A stretch of 64,000 nucleotides of DNA. It comes from Lepus europaeus (lineage: Eukaryota; Chordata; Mammalia; Lagomorpha; Leporidae). The notes beneath the pieces were generated by a model. It had not been told where the DNA came from. It searched no databases and was given only the letters and a program-made list of their open reading frames with translations. The position numbers were made by a program, and so were the translations under genes. Within the stretch, counting starts at the first letter, position 1. Every line of letters starts with the position of its first letter. This document shows positions 35,670 to 47,266 of the stretch, piece by piece. The stretch covers positions 54,746,948 through 54,810,947 of the forward strand of contig NC_084835.1 in assembly GCF_033115175.1 (NCBI RefSeq). Direction: 5' to 3'.

Positions 35670-36031
35670 TTCTCTTAGACGGTGATGTGGTCTCCTGGGA
35701 GATTATGGCCCTTCCATAAAATTCCATAAGGGGCTTAATATACATTTTTACACAGTGACCCTTTCCCAGGACCCAGATGAAAATAGGACATCCTAGGAAA
35801 GGGGGTGTTCTGAAAAACAAATAGGATAGAATTATGTGGGGTAGGGCCTTGTGGGTTGTGACCTCCAGCTCAGCTAACTTACCCCATATGAAAACCAGAC
35901 CTGCTCTCTCTCTCTTTCTCTCAAGCCCCCTTCCTTTTTGCCCCCCTCTCCCTCTGTCATGTCGGGTTTCCCCCATCAATAAACCCAGTCCTTTAACTCT
36001 GGTGTTTGCTGTGTTTTATGGTGGCCTCACA
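35670..36031 (+). mobile_element. 5' LTR (partial) of a class I endogenous retrovirus
   Basis: Contains AATAAA (atcaataaacccagtcc near 35,977) and a U5-like segment ggtgtttgctgtgttttatg ending in CA at 36,030-36,031, directly before a primer-binding site. The U3 start is not clear because a CSINE abuts at 35,663. The arrangement resembles RTVL-H/HERV-H-type LTRs. This is an old, inactive genomic copy. Confidence 0.7.
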
Positions 36032-36032
36032 T

Positions 36033-36050
36033 TGGTGCTGTGACTTGGAT
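36033..36050 (+). promoter_or_regulatory. Retroviral primer-binding site, tRNA-His type
   Basis: TGGTGCTGTGACTTGGAT starts 1 nt after the LTR end. It differs from the 18-nt complement of the tRNA-His 3' end at two positions, both C-to-T within CpG, as expected from methylation decay. Confidence 0.8.
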
Positions 36051-37680
36051 CCAGGCTCTCCCATCAACCTTGCCCTCCCCTCAGGGATTTCGAGCTGCTT
36101 CAGGATCCTAGACCCCCTGCCAGCCACAAAGCACACACCAGGACCTCCTTCTTCGCCACTGAACTCTCTGTGTTTCCATCCACATACTGGTCATCCCAAA
36201 TCCTGAGGTAAGAGTGGAGCAAGGAATTCTCTCATGGTAACTTCTACCACTGGTTGTGGTCCTGCTCTGCCTCATCTCGAAGTCCTGGTACCTAAGGCAC
36301 CACAACCTCCCACAGGCTCCATGTCTCTCTGCGGGGCTTACACCTACCACGGGCTTTAAGCCTTTCCCTGAGCTCTACCCCTTTCCAGGGGCTTTAGACC
36401 TCTGGCTCCAGCATGGGTGACGCCCCCCACTCTCTGTTCCCATACCCTCCCTGTCAGATGGCCATGATCTTGAGGATGCCCAAGGTCCACCAGTCTGACT
36501 CCATGGGTCAGCATGGGAGCGTCCCTCTCCCGTGTTCCATCCAACCTTCCTCTCGGTTGTCTCCTACCTTGACAGCAAGTCCAAATTGCCACTTAATGGC
36601 ACCTTTGATCCTGCCATTCAGGATCTCTTCTTGAAAGTGGAAGAAAATCTCCTATGTTCAAACTTCCTCCTATCTCAGCTCTAAACCTTCTCTTTACATC
36701 TCGTGTTCTCTATCTCACGCTCTGTTAACTTCCAAAGCTCTCACTAATAGCCAAAACCCCTTTTTTCTGCATTCACTGCTCTCTCAATGTCTTGCTTACT
36801 ATACCTCCCCCTCCTGCCCAGAATTCCAACCTTATTTCATAACCAGCCCTTGTCCAAAGTCTACACCCTTGCCTTATCTATGATCCTCTCTAACACCCTC
36901 CTGCGGGAGAAGCAAAGTCGAGTTTGTGAACAGGCCCATCTCCATGCTGTCAACTTCTGGCCCTCATCCTCAAAATAACCTTCGCCCCTCCCCCTCCTAT
37001 TCCAATTTTACCTTAAAGATAGCAAGGGAGTGGCAATTCCATCCTCCTGAGCTCTCAGTCACCCATCCCACACTTTGGTTTATCATGATCGAGCTAGACA
37101 GGATAACCAGGGCTTTGATTGGTTTTGTCCCTGCCTTGTTACTGAATGTCAAGCTGACCGCACCAGGTCTCCGCAGTTCCTACAAACTCGGTTTCCTGGC
37201 CCCACTAGTGGCTACTTCCTAAATATTTTGTTCATTAGCTCTGTGTTAACAAGCAAGCTCTCTTTCTCTCTTCCTAAACCCTGCTCCTCCCTTCTGCCAT
37301 TCTCTCCTCCTGAGTAAAAGCCCTGCACCGGGACATTCCAAACTGCTGAAACAGTACCCTGTGAACTTCACCAAAGAGCCCTCCCCCCATCCTCTGCCCT
37401 CTGTACTGGGTCCTTGCAGTGTTCAACACCTCCCCCAACAGCAGCTCTGCTCTGCAAGCCTGACTTCAACATGGCCACCCTCTGTCTGGGCAGACTCAGC
37501 TCTTAGGCCCTCTCCAAAGACAGCATTGCTCTGAGATACACCTCTCCCAATCTATGTGATGTAATGATCAAGACTACTAGCTTCAAACCAGCAGGCTCAC
37601 CAGGTTAAGTACTATTTCTAGACGTATCTCCTTTTCCCTAATTGCCCCTCACTGTCACCTATCAGATTCTCCTCTTTAAA
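36051..37680 (+). mobile_element. ERV leader and decayed gag-side remnant
   Basis: Pyrimidine-rich leader after the PBS. A plausible leader splice donor, ctgag then gtaaga, has its GT at 36,208. No long frame survives (best about 98 codons, 36,926-37,222), and I do not recognise pol or env motifs in it. The element appears to lose its 3' half before the CSINE2 at 37,694, and no matching 3' LTR is present in the window. Not capable of expressing viral proteins. Confidence 0.6.
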
Positions 37681-37693
37681 AGTCTCTTTTTAC

Positions 37694-37978
37694 GGCCAGC
37701 GCCATGGCTCACTAGGCTAATCCTCCACCTGCGGCGCCGGCAACCCGGGTTCTAGTCCCACTTGAGGCGCCGGTTCTGTCCCGGTTGCTCCTCTTCCAGT
37801 CCAGCTCTCTGCTGTGGCCTGGGAGTGCAGTGGAGGATGGCCCAAGTGCTTGGGTCCTGCACCCGCATGGGAGACCAGGAGGAAGAACCTGGCTCCGGAT
37901 CCTCACAGTGTGCTAGCTGTGGTGGTCATTTTGGGGGTGAACCAACGGAAGGAAGACCTTTCTCTCTTTCTCTCTCCA
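37694..37978 (+). mobile_element. CSINE2-type SINE, 3'-truncated
   Basis: Head ggccagcgccatggctcac. The CT tract ends at tctctctcc and the usual ctgcctgtc plus poly(A) is missing, so the 3' end has been deleted. Confidence 0.9.
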
Positions 37979-38785
37979 ACCAGGGGTGTCCATCTACTCT
38001 GATAGATGCCCTTCCCCATTAAACCTAACATAATGGTAAACAATTTCTAGTGGAAAATTAGACTCAAATTCAATTAAAATATAAAAAGATGTCTTTGGTA
38101 AGTAACAATCTCATGCATGAAAATTTGGTTTAGCTGTAGCTGGACATTGGGTTCAAAGGAATTTCTATCTTTGAATCTAGGAAGATCAAAATATTGCTTT
38201 GTAGCTTGCCAAACTTGTTTTTCAATTTGATTTCACAGGTTTCTGCTGATATAGCAGGGAGTAATCAGTACCCTATGAAACAACAGTAGGTAATCAGTAC
38301 TCATTATAGCCCCTAATATAGATTTTGCAATCTCTGGTTTAATGTCACTGATTTACAGCTAAAGCTTTATAAAAAGGGTAGAATTTCGTATAAATGCAAT
38401 TTTGACCTTAATTCAGGTATGGTATAATACCAGCATATTCCGGTGTACTTGCTAAATGTAAATTGGGTAAAGGCAAATGAGATGAATGTGTCTAAATGTA
38501 AATGTTGGTACTCTTAACACCTTATATTCTATAGAAAAACTATTTGGGTTTGTTAACAAACATGGTTTTCATAAACTGTCTATGAAAATTAGCTCAACAC
38601 TGCTTGTAAGTAACTAAGGCTGAAATTTGATGTGTTATCTTATTTTGAAAATGTCTTAATTTGGAGATTTTTACATAGAATTAGAATCTGGTCCTCTGTT
38701 AAAGCAATGAGGTTTTTGCAAAACGTATGTCAGTAACTATTTAAAAATCATCTTTAAAAATGTTTTTAAAACCTTCGGTATCTCC
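37979..38785. other. AT-rich DNA, possibly LTR or ERV derived
   Basis: No gene. Composition and blocks (aacaaacatggttttcat) suggest old retroviral sequence, but no specific motif supports this. Confidence 0.35.
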
Positions 38786-39119
38786 TTTTTAAAGATTTTA
38801 TTTATTTATTTGAGAGGTAGAATTACAGACAGTGATAGGGAAAGACATAGTGAAAAGTCTTCCATCCACTGGTTCACTCCCCAAATGGCCACAATGGTCA
38901 GAGCTGTGCCAATCCTAAGCCAGGAGCTTCTTCCAGGTCTCCCATGTGGGTGCAGGGTCCTGGGTGCAGGGTCCCAGGTACATGGACCTTCTACTGCTTT
39001 TCCAGGCTATAGCAGAGAACTGGATTGGAAGAGGAGCAGCCGGGACTAGAACCAGCTGCCATATGAGATGCCAGCTCTGCAGGCAGAGGATTTAATCTAC
39101 TGCGACACAGCACTGGACC
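38786..39119 (-). mobile_element. CSINE, antisense
   Basis: From tttttaaagattttatt to acagcactggaccc. Contains a short internal duplication, gggtgcagggtcctgggtgc, near 38,947. Confidence 0.92.
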
Positions 39120-39130
39120 CATTCAGTACC

Positions 39131-39461
39131 TTTTTTTTTTTTTTTTTTTTGGACAGGCAGAGTTAGACAGAGAGAGAGACAGAGAGAAAGGTCTTCCTTC
39201 CGTTGGTTCACGCCCCAAATGACTGCCACAGCTAGCGCACTGCGCCGATCTGAAGCCAGGAGCCAGGTGCTTCCTCCTGGTATCCTATGTGGGTGCAGGG
39301 CCCAAGCACCTGGGCCATCCTCCACTGCACTCCCAGGCCACAGCAGACAGCCGGCCTGGAAGAGGGGCAACCGGGACAGAATCCGGCGCCCGGACAGGGA
39401 CTAGAACCCGGTGTGCTGGCGCCACAGGCAGTGGATTAGCCTAATTAGCCGAGGTGCCAGC
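39131..39461 (-). mobile_element. CSINE2-type SINE, antisense
   Basis: Long poly(T) (about 20) at its start, ends gccgaggtgccagc. Separated from the previous CSINE by only attcagtacc, so it probably inserted at the A-tail target of that element. Confidence 0.93.
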
Positions 39462-40060
39462 TTGAGTAATCAACTTGTAACATTGATCAAATCTGGTCTA
39501 TATTATGTCTTGATGTTCAAGGATCCTGTTTCTACCAGATACTTTAAACCTCCTTGGTGTCCTTGACTGGCATTCAAAAAGAAATCAAAGTTTCAAATCT
39601 TTGGATTTTGATATTTCCAGTTGGGCCTGTGGAAATATCAAAGGATATATGTCTCTCATCTTGTAGAGACCCCAACTAATCAGGCTATTTGGATTATATT
39701 ATAGGTACTGTCAAAATATGAAAGGGTTTTGAATTTTAAGTTATGATAATATAAAATACTACTGATGCAAATGTCCAAACGTTAAAAAATCTAATGATCT
39801 TGTGTTACCAGGCATGATGGTTATCATAATGAGAAAGGCCTAGAGGCCTAAAATGAATAAATGTTTTATAAAATTATACAGGCACTGTCAAAAATAATGT
39901 GTGGAGTACATAAGTGTGTCTTGTTGGTTAATGAGTTTAGATTGTAGAGTCAAAATCAAAATGAAGTGAGTGTGGCTAAAAGCTAACTGCAGATCTCTTT
40001 CTTCTGTACATATTAGTTTTGCTTGCTAAAAGCTAAGGGTGTATCTTGTGAAACTATGCG
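39462..40060. other. AT-rich DNA, possibly ERV derived
   Basis: No gene or firm repeat; it precedes the LTR-like block. Confidence 0.35.
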
Positions 40061-40437
40061 GGCCCAGATTCCAAGGAACTGAGAAAGGACACAACCTGAG
40101 CGTTCTGCCTAAGTTGACAGAGATGCGCTCTGCACCGTTATCTAGCAATCATATATTGGGTTTGTTATTGTTCCTGGGTTTGTTATTATTAACTGTTATC
40201 TTACAACCACATTCTGGTTTCTTTTTTTAATTGTTCACTGCATACCAGGGGTTCGAAATTGTGAGCCCTAGTGGACAGAATATTATAAAAAGCTGCATAA
40301 CTCGCTGTTGGGGGCTGAACTCTGGTAGAGTGTCAGTCCTGATTGGTTGCTGGTCATGATCAGTTGCTTTGCCTCTCATTTCCAATAAAATTCATGTGTG
40401 ACTGTCACTGGTTTTTGTAATATTCTATTTTAGCTGA
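40061..40437 (+). mobile_element. LTR-like element, U3-R-U5 architecture
   Basis: A TATA box (tataaaa at 40,284-40,290) is followed about 95 nt later by AATAAA (40,384-40,389) and a T-rich U5-like tail. Spacing and order fit an LTR promoter and polyadenylation unit. The termini are not defined, and it differs from the LTR at 35.7-36.0 kb. Confidence 0.5.
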
Positions 40438-41339
40438 TGAGTGGATGCAACAATATCTTTAACCATAGCTATTTAAAGTATTTTGTCATCCACAATTTGT
40501 GTTCAGTTCCAAAAACAAAAACTCAGATTTGCTGCTGGTGAAAACTAAAGCATTGTTGGTTCTGTGTTTCAATGTGTCCTCCTGTAGGTTCTGAAGGAAT
40601 TTTTCCAGTGACTTCTATTGCATTCAATACTTTGGGATGGCTCTGTTAGCAGAAGAAGCCAATAATGGACTATAGGTTGCAACCGAGAGAAAGTATGGTT
40701 AATTGAGGTTACTAAGAGCAGAAAGTAATTCTAATTAATTGGTAATAAAAAACAGCTGAAGATTTTAAGAAGCTATTACTAAAACTGCTTTATTTTTCTA
40801 TCTTGTATGTTATATGTGTGTACATATTGTATGTCTACGTGGAAAAATTTATTTACTAAGAACTCTGTTTTAATTCTCTTATAGATATCTCACAAATACC
40901 TCTTTGGTTCACATGACCTAGATAAATCTCTATATCAGATGTTTTAAAATCGTTGGTAGAAAAAAAACTAAAAATGTTAAACCATTGACAAGTTTGTATT
41001 TGATTTTGCTGGTCAAACAAGTTACACTGTGTTAGATAGTTAAGAGATGTTTCCAAATACATGTATTCTTGTCTTAAAATTTATAGAAGGCATTGGACCT
41101 TCTGGTGTTTTCATAAATTATTTAACAGTCAAAGTTGCTAAGTTTTCATTTGATATTAGGGAAATGACAGTAAGTGATCTGGGAAGCCTGACTTGCTCCC
41201 TCATTTCTCTCTTCTCTTCAAGATGGGAAACTGACTCTATACTGAAGGACTCTCTGGGATGTACAGTTTGATCTTTAGACCTTATAAAAGGGATGGCTAA
41301 CATTTGTATATAGTAATAATAGCCTGGCCACATAGTATA
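40438..41339. other. Nothing recognised
   Basis: No gene; AT-rich with short frames. Confidence 0.45.
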
Positions 41340-42262
41340 GCCTGTGGGAGAGCTTAAATTATGATTTCACAGTTAGATTTATTTTGCCAAGGACACAGTA
41401 AACAGGCAAAACCTCCCTTTCAGACCAAACTAAGGGAGGGAAAGTTCTAAAGTGAGGACATAGCTTTCCTAATGGGCATTGTCTACCTCACAGAAAAACC
41501 ACCATCAGAACATGCCTGTGACCATAGATTTCTAGTTTAGGCCACCAAAGATTAAGGATGGAGCACCCCCTTGATTTGCATCTTCTTCAAGGTTTTCTCT
41601 GGTCTGCTTAAAGAAAAACTAGGAGGAAGAGGAAGCTCAGCAGCAGAAGCAATATAAAGATGGGTGGCAGGCCATTTAATAGCTGCTTTACACAGTGCTT
41701 TGCCATCAAGGAGACCCAACAAGCCAGTCCACTGCGTTGGTTTATATGGAAATCCAGGGCTTCAGCAGAAGTCAGTTTATGAAGAGCCCTGGCAGCTCTG
41801 CCAACTAAGAGTTGGGTCATTGGAAACATAACTGCCCTGGAGTCGAAAGACTCTCAGGTCAGGGCTAAAGACCTTGTTGGCTCTAAGCTGAAAAGCCCCT
41901 CACTCTGCCCAGCTTCCAAAGTAACCACTGCTGTCAAGGTGATGGCCAAGTAGGGTCAGCAACATTGCAGGCAGAATCATAAATTCCGTTAGAGATGCCA
42001 CCTGCCTTTACCTAGCCAGCTCTCCTCCCAGGACGGTTAGGTAGTGGAAGTCAATTGGGTACCTTCCCTAAGGAGGTTCACTCCTCCCTTATGACATACC
42101 CATGTGAAGAAATAAATAGGTCTGGGCCTCACAACTGGCAGGATCTTAAAGCCCACCTGATTATTATCAAGCCCCTTCTGTTTCTATTTGCCTCTCAATG
42201 GGAAAACTTGTTCATGATTTAGACAGCATCTTGCTTAGTTCCTCTAATAATGACTATCATGT
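41340..42262 (+). mobile_element. LTR-like repeat, copy 2
   Basis: The segment 41,840-42,255 matches 211-650 (shared ggctctaagctgaaaagccc and aagtagggtcagcaacattg). The upstream 500 bp is unique to this copy. It is truncated on the right, at a SINE, before the poly(A) signal seen in copy 1. Confidence 0.55.
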
Positions 42263-42276
42263 TGATCCATCAGACC

Positions 42277-42563
42277 AGGTAGAGTTACATAGAGGCAGAG
42301 AGTCTTCCATCCACTGGTCAGCTCCCCAAATGGCTGCAGTGGCTGGAACTGGGCTGATCCAAAGCCAGAAGGCAGGAGCCAGGAGCTTCCTCCAGGTCTC
42401 TCACATGGGTGCAGGGGCCCAAGTACTTGAACCATCCTCCACTGCTTTCCTAGGTACATTAACAGGGAGCTGGATCGGAAGTGGAGAAGCCAGGACTTGA
42501 ACAGGCACCCATATGGTATTCTGGCACTGCAAGTGGTGGCTTTACATGCCACAGAGCTGGCCC
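42277..42563 (-). mobile_element. CSINE, antisense, tail-truncated
   Basis: Begins at aggtagagttacat without the usual A/T tail and GA tract, ends ccacagagctggcccc. A CT tract with tttcaaataattaaacc (42,566-42,600) follows and looks like the end of another C repeat in sense. Confidence 0.88.
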
Positions 42564-42754
42564 CATCCTCTCTCTCTCAACTATGACTTTCAAATAATTA
42601 AACCTTTTAAAAAATTAAAAAATGCTTTCCCCTTGAGAGTGAGAATAAAGCAAGGATGTTCATTCTATCATACTTATTCAACATTTTACTGACAGTCCAA
42701 AGAGTTCAATAAGGGGAAAAAAGTCATCTAGATTGGAAAGAAAGGAAGTAACCC

Positions 42755-42945
42755 TGTTTTTATTTTTTGAAAATTGTATTTAAGTAATGCAAATGTCATG
42801 TATTTCATATATACAGACTTAAGAACATAGTGACACTTCCACCACCCTCCCTCCCATCCACACTTCAACCCTTCCTCCTCCTCCCTTTCACATTCCCACT
42901 CTTAATTTTTTTACAAAGATCTATTCTCAGTTTTCTTCTTAGCAG
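42755..42945 (-). mobile_element. Short L1 3'UTR fragment, antisense, nested in L1 ORF2
   Basis: The reverse complement of the rabbit-type L1 3' end (aaaattgtatttaagtaatg, then the ccaccaccctccctcc block) lies between two adjacent ORF2 segments. Confidence 0.75.
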
Positions 42946-43652
42946 ACAACATTGTTGTCCCAAGGAATATACAATAAAACTATCAGAACTAAGAAATGTA
43001 TTAATCAAGATTGTAGGATACAAGATCAAAATACAAAAGTCAATTGCATTTTAGTATACTACCAACAAAGAATCCAAAAATTAAATTGAGAAAGAACTTT
43101 CATTCTAAGAATAACATACTAAGGAATAAATCTAACAGAAAAAAATATAACATTTGTACTATAATCCTACAACAAATCTAAATCAAGGGACATAGATTCT
43201 ATGTTCAGGAAATTGGAATGCTTGATATTATTAAAGTGACAGCAGTCCTCAACTTGATATATAAATTCAATGAAACCCCTGTCGAAATCTCAGATGACTT
43301 TTTCACAATTTGATTCATAAAGTTGATTCTAAAATATGTATGAAAATACAAGGACCTAATGAAGAAAAAGTAAACAAAGTTGGAGCACTTTCATCCTCTG
43401 ATTTCAAAAGCTGCTGAAACTTACTGTAATAAAAACAACAGTATTAGCACAATGTCTAGAAATTAACTCTTTATTGAATTTCAACAGAAAGAACCAGATA
43501 AATGTGAAAAGGCTGGCCTGCTTGATCATGTTGCCATAATTCTAAATTCATATGTGATAATTTGAACTCAGATCCTTGCCTCATAACACACACCAAAATT
43601 AACTCAAAATGAATCACCCATCTGAATATAAAGGCTAAAAAGATTAAACTTC

Positions 43653-43970
43653 AGGGCCAGCACTGTGATGTAGTAAGTTAAGCCTTTGCCTGCAGTGCCA
43701 GCATCCCATGTGGGCTCCAGTTTGAGTCCTGGCTACTCCTCTTCTGATCCTGCTATAGCTTGGGAGAGCAGCAGAAGATGGCCCAACTGCTTGGGCCCCT
43801 ACACCCACATGGGAGATCCAGAAAAGCTCCTGGCTCTCGGCTTCAGATTGGCCCAGCCCCGGCCAACATGGCCATTTAGGGAGTGAACCAGCTATGGAAC
43901 ACCTGTCTCGCTGTAACTCCCTCTCTCTTCTGTAACTCATCCCCCCAAATAAATAAATATTTTAAAAAAT
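43653..43970 (+). mobile_element. CSINE, 13-bp TSD
   Basis: TSD aagattaaacttc at 43,640-43,652 and 43,971-43,983. Inserted in L1 ORF2. Confidence 0.97.
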
Positions 43971-44039
43971 AAGATTAAACTTCTACAAGAAGACATGGAA
44001 GACAATTTTCATAACCATAGCTTAAAGTGTTCTTAAACA

Positions 44040-44324
44040 CTTTTTATTTTGACAGGCAGAGTTAGACAGTGACAGGAGAGAGACAGAGAGACAGAGAGAA
44101 AGGTCTTCCTTTTCTGTTGGTTCACCCCGGCGCTGCACCGATCCGGAGCCAGGTGCAGGACCCAAGTACTTGGGCCATCCTCCACTGACTTCCCGGGCCA
44201 CAGCAGAGAGCTGGACTGGAAGAGGAGCAACCAGGACAGAATCCGGCACCCCCAATCAGGAGTAGAATCCAGAGTGCCGGTGCCGCAGGCGGAGGATTAG
44301 CCTAGTGAACCGCGGCAACAGCCC
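44040..44324 (-). mobile_element. CSINE2-type SINE, internally shortened
   Basis: Antisense; lacks part of the body (ttcaccccggcgctgcacc joins early) and is about 285 bp. Approximate TSD cttaaacac and cttagacac. Confidence 0.9.
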
Positions 44325-44467
44325 TTAGACACAGTTTAAAAAGAACATGACTTCAAATAAAAATTCATAAACTGAACCTCATTAAAATTAAAACACCTTT
44401 GCCCTTCAAAAGGCACTTATAAAGTGAGAAGCCACAGTCTGGGAGGGAATATTTGCAAATCACGTTG

Positions 44468-44903
44468 TAGAAATGCTGCCCAAGTGCCTCTCAGAGGGGC
44501 ACACCCCCTTGAATTAGAGGAAGGGTCGCAGTTTCTGCTCAGGTCAAAACAGGCTGGGGATGGGCACACTCACCCCCAAAGGAATATGGCAGTGGGAGCA
44601 GCAGGGGGCTAATGGATGTTAGTTGGTACCTGGAGTATTTTTGGAAATTTGTAAACTTGCATGAGCATCTAAATGGGCTTGTCTCTGAAGATTTACAAAA
44701 CAGCTCTAATCCCTATCTTAGACCACCAGAGTGAGGTGGTGCTTTTCCAAATGCTTAAGTTGATCTATAACCTTGCCTGGGTGCCTGCTAATTTGTAGAC
44801 TTGTTGGTACCCTTTGAATAAAAGTGGAAGTTCATAGCTATCCAGTGGCACACTCTTAGAATGGACACTGCCGTGTCCTGTCTCCTCATTTGAAAAACCC
44901 CAC
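44468..44903 (+). mobile_element. Solo LTR-like insertion in L1
   Basis: An insert of about 435 bp in L1 ORF2, starting near tgtagaaatgctgccc and containing AATAAA at 44,817-44,822. L1 reads gcaaatcac on the left and atcacctaactgac on the right; the shared atcac fits a 5-bp duplication as made by ERVL/MaLR-type elements. No coding potential. Confidence 0.5.
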
Positions 44904-44992
44904 ATCACCTAACTGACAAAATAATCCAGAATGCATAGAAATACTGGCAACTCTATAGACAAACAACCCAAATTTTTAAATGGACTATGATA

Positions 44993-45320
44993 GGGCCTCT
45001 GGCGCAGGGGATTAAGCTGCCACCTGCAACCCTGGCAACTTACGTTGGAACACTGGTTCAAATCGCAGCTGCTCTGCTGCCAATTCAGCTCCCTGATAAT
45101 GTGTCTGGGAAAGCAGCAGATGATGGCCCACAAGCTTGGGCCTCTGCCACCCATCTGGGAGACCCAGATGGAATTCCAGGCTCCTGGCTCCTGGTTTCGG
45201 CCTGGCCTAGCCCTTGCTGTTGCAGCCATTTGAGGAGTGAGCCAGCAGCTAAAAGCTCTCTCTCTCTCTCCTCCCCCCCCCCCCCTTCTCTCTGCCTGAC
45301 AAATAAAAATAAATAAATAA
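44993..45320 (+). mobile_element. CSINE with poly(C) run
   Basis: Head gggcctctggcgcagggg, tail AAATAAATAAATAAG. A run of about 14 C interrupts the CT tract near 45,273-45,286. Confidence 0.9.
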
Positions 45321-45544
45321 GAGGAGGCTAGGATTTCAGTAGATAGTTCACCAAAATAAATAAATGGAAAGATATTTAAATAGCTAATGAGCACATGAAA
45401 TACTCAACATTATAGTCATCAGAGTAATGCAAATTAAAGATAGCAGATGTCACAGCACAGACAGTAGGATGACTGTCCAAACCAAGGCTGGCCAGGATAC
45501 AGGGAAACAGAGCCCTCAGGCATTGCTGAGGCAATATAAAAAGG

Positions 45545-45842
45545 CGCATGTGGTAGGTGGTGGCACAACAGCCTAAGTAGCTACTTGAGCCACCCATATC
45601 CCATACTAGATGCCTGATTGAAGTCTGCTTGCAATCCAGCTTCCTTTTGTCACAGACCCTGGAGGACAGTAGGTGACAGTTCAAGGACTTGGGTCCATGC
45701 CACCCACATGGGAGACCCGAATGGAGTATGGGGCTCCTGGCTTCACCCTGGCCCGGTCCTGGATGTTATGGACATTTGGAGAAAGAACCGATGGATGGAA
45801 GGACTCTCTCTTTCAAATAAAATGAAAATAAATAAATAAAAA
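45545..45842 (+). mobile_element. CSINE3-like SINE
   Basis: Old C-repeat type with gaccctggaggacagtaggtg and ggacttgggtccatgccacc. The CT tract is reduced to ctctctctttc, followed by AAATAAATAAATAAA. Confidence 0.8.
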
Positions 45843-46429
45843 ATTTTAGTTGCACATTTTGAGAAGAAAAACTGAAAACATAATTTACTGCATAATCCAG
45901 CAATTCTGTTAGCAGGAGAAATGAAAACACGTTTCAAACATGTGGATACTCAGAATTATTTGAAATAGCACAAAACTGGAAATAATCTAAGCATTTGTAC
46001 CCCATGAATGGATAAATTAATGTATGCATCTGTATGCTGGAATACTGTTTAACAATAAAACAAGAGCAAAGTATTGATAGTTGCTATAAGGGATGAACTT
46101 CAAAACAGTTTGCTAAGTCATAGAAGCCAGATAGAAAAGGCTACAGGTTGTATGATTCTATTCAACAAAACACCCCAAAAAGTCAAATTTGTGGAAATGT
46201 AGAGTGGTCAGAGCTTCGAGTTAGGGGAGGGGCTATCAAAACCTGGAAGGGATTTTGGGGATGAGGAAAATGTTCTGAGACTATGGCAATGGTTGCCTAA
46301 CTCTATAAATACTTACAATGACCTAAAAAAAAGACGTGTTTCATTTTTAAAGTCATCGATGAACTATACCCATGAAGTGGAGACACTTTATTTTATGTCA
46401 AATATGCTTCAATGAAGTTTACAGATAAA

Positions 46430-47060
46430 ACCCTCCAGCGACTTCCAAGGTCTATCAGTATCAACTTTCCTGGCATGACCTATGATGCCGACACACGCCA
46501 GAGCCCTCCCACATCTCCTGCCAGCCCCCATTTCCCTGTATACCTCGCTCACTCTTCATTGGTGTTGAGCCTGCCTCTGCCTCATTGCTCTTCCCCATAG
46601 CTTCATGATTCATGCCCTCACCTCCTCCAGGTTGTTCCTCAATCATCACTTCCCTGCACCACCCAGTGCTGCTGGGCCAGCTTCTTTTCCTCCTTAACGT
46701 GATCAGTCTTGCTTTACTCGCTTCACTCATCAGCCATCTCAATCCCTAGAATGTGCTGCAAGGAAGCACAGGTTTTGTTCACCAGTGTAGCCCCATGCAG
46801 CAAAGCCCACTTGATCATTTACAGCTCTCAATAAGTGTCCCAGAGTCAATGACCAAAGAAACAATGTCCTTCGTCTCTATCCCAGCCCAAGGCTCTGTCT
46901 GGCCTGTCCCTTGCACCAGGTCCTTAGCCTGCATCCCTGTCCCGCATTCAAGCCCATTCAAGCCCATGATCTTATTACCTTTTGCTCAAAGCCACCCACC
47001 CCAGCAGAAATCTCCTACTGTTAGTTCCCCTTTCTTCTGTCTGCTTCCCACCCTCCTAAG
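46430..47060 (+). mobile_element. L2-like ancient LINE fragment
   Basis: The opening gataaaaccctccagcgact and the later leucine- and pyrimidine-rich blocks (caccacccagtgctgctggg) resemble the 3' part of LINE-2. Highly diverged, so tentative. Confidence 0.4.
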
Positions 47061-47266
47061 GAGAGTCCTTGCCTGATCCTGGATGATGTTCTCTGCCTAC
47101 GGGGTGTGCTTGGACGCTTTAGCCAGCACATTGAACCAAACTGCTCTCACAGACAGGAAGGGCCACAGAGTTAAATAACTCTGAGACCTCTTCCTAAGCT
47201 GTCACTGACCCAAAGAAGCCTCCCAATGCTGCTTTTTTTTTTTTTAACAGTATTTGTAGTTTCTTT

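Larger units (their letters stand above)
42610..44467 (+). mobile_element. Old L1 ORF2, sense
   Basis: Recognisable ORF2 blocks: caaggatgttcattctatc, ctcaacttgatatataaattc, agatgactttttcacaat, aagtgagaagccacagtctg. Interrupted by an antisense L1 3' fragment, a CSINE and a CSINE2. It continues after the LTR-like insert at 44,904. Confidence 0.88.
44904..46420 (+). mobile_element. Old L1 ORF2 C-terminal region and 3' end, sense
   Basis: Continuation of the L1 from 44,467 (acaaacaacccaaattttta at 44,959; atagcacaaaactggaaata at 45,965). Two SINEs interrupt it. Ends near 46,400 without a clear A-tail. Confidence 0.82.

Noticed and set aside
41608..41829. 73-codon minus-strand frame ending in a hydrophobic segment resembling an envelope anchor
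   Set aside because: The LTR-like element it lies in is oriented plus by its AATAAA in copy 1; the hydrophobic end comes from a GAAGAGGAAG-rich stretch read backwards.
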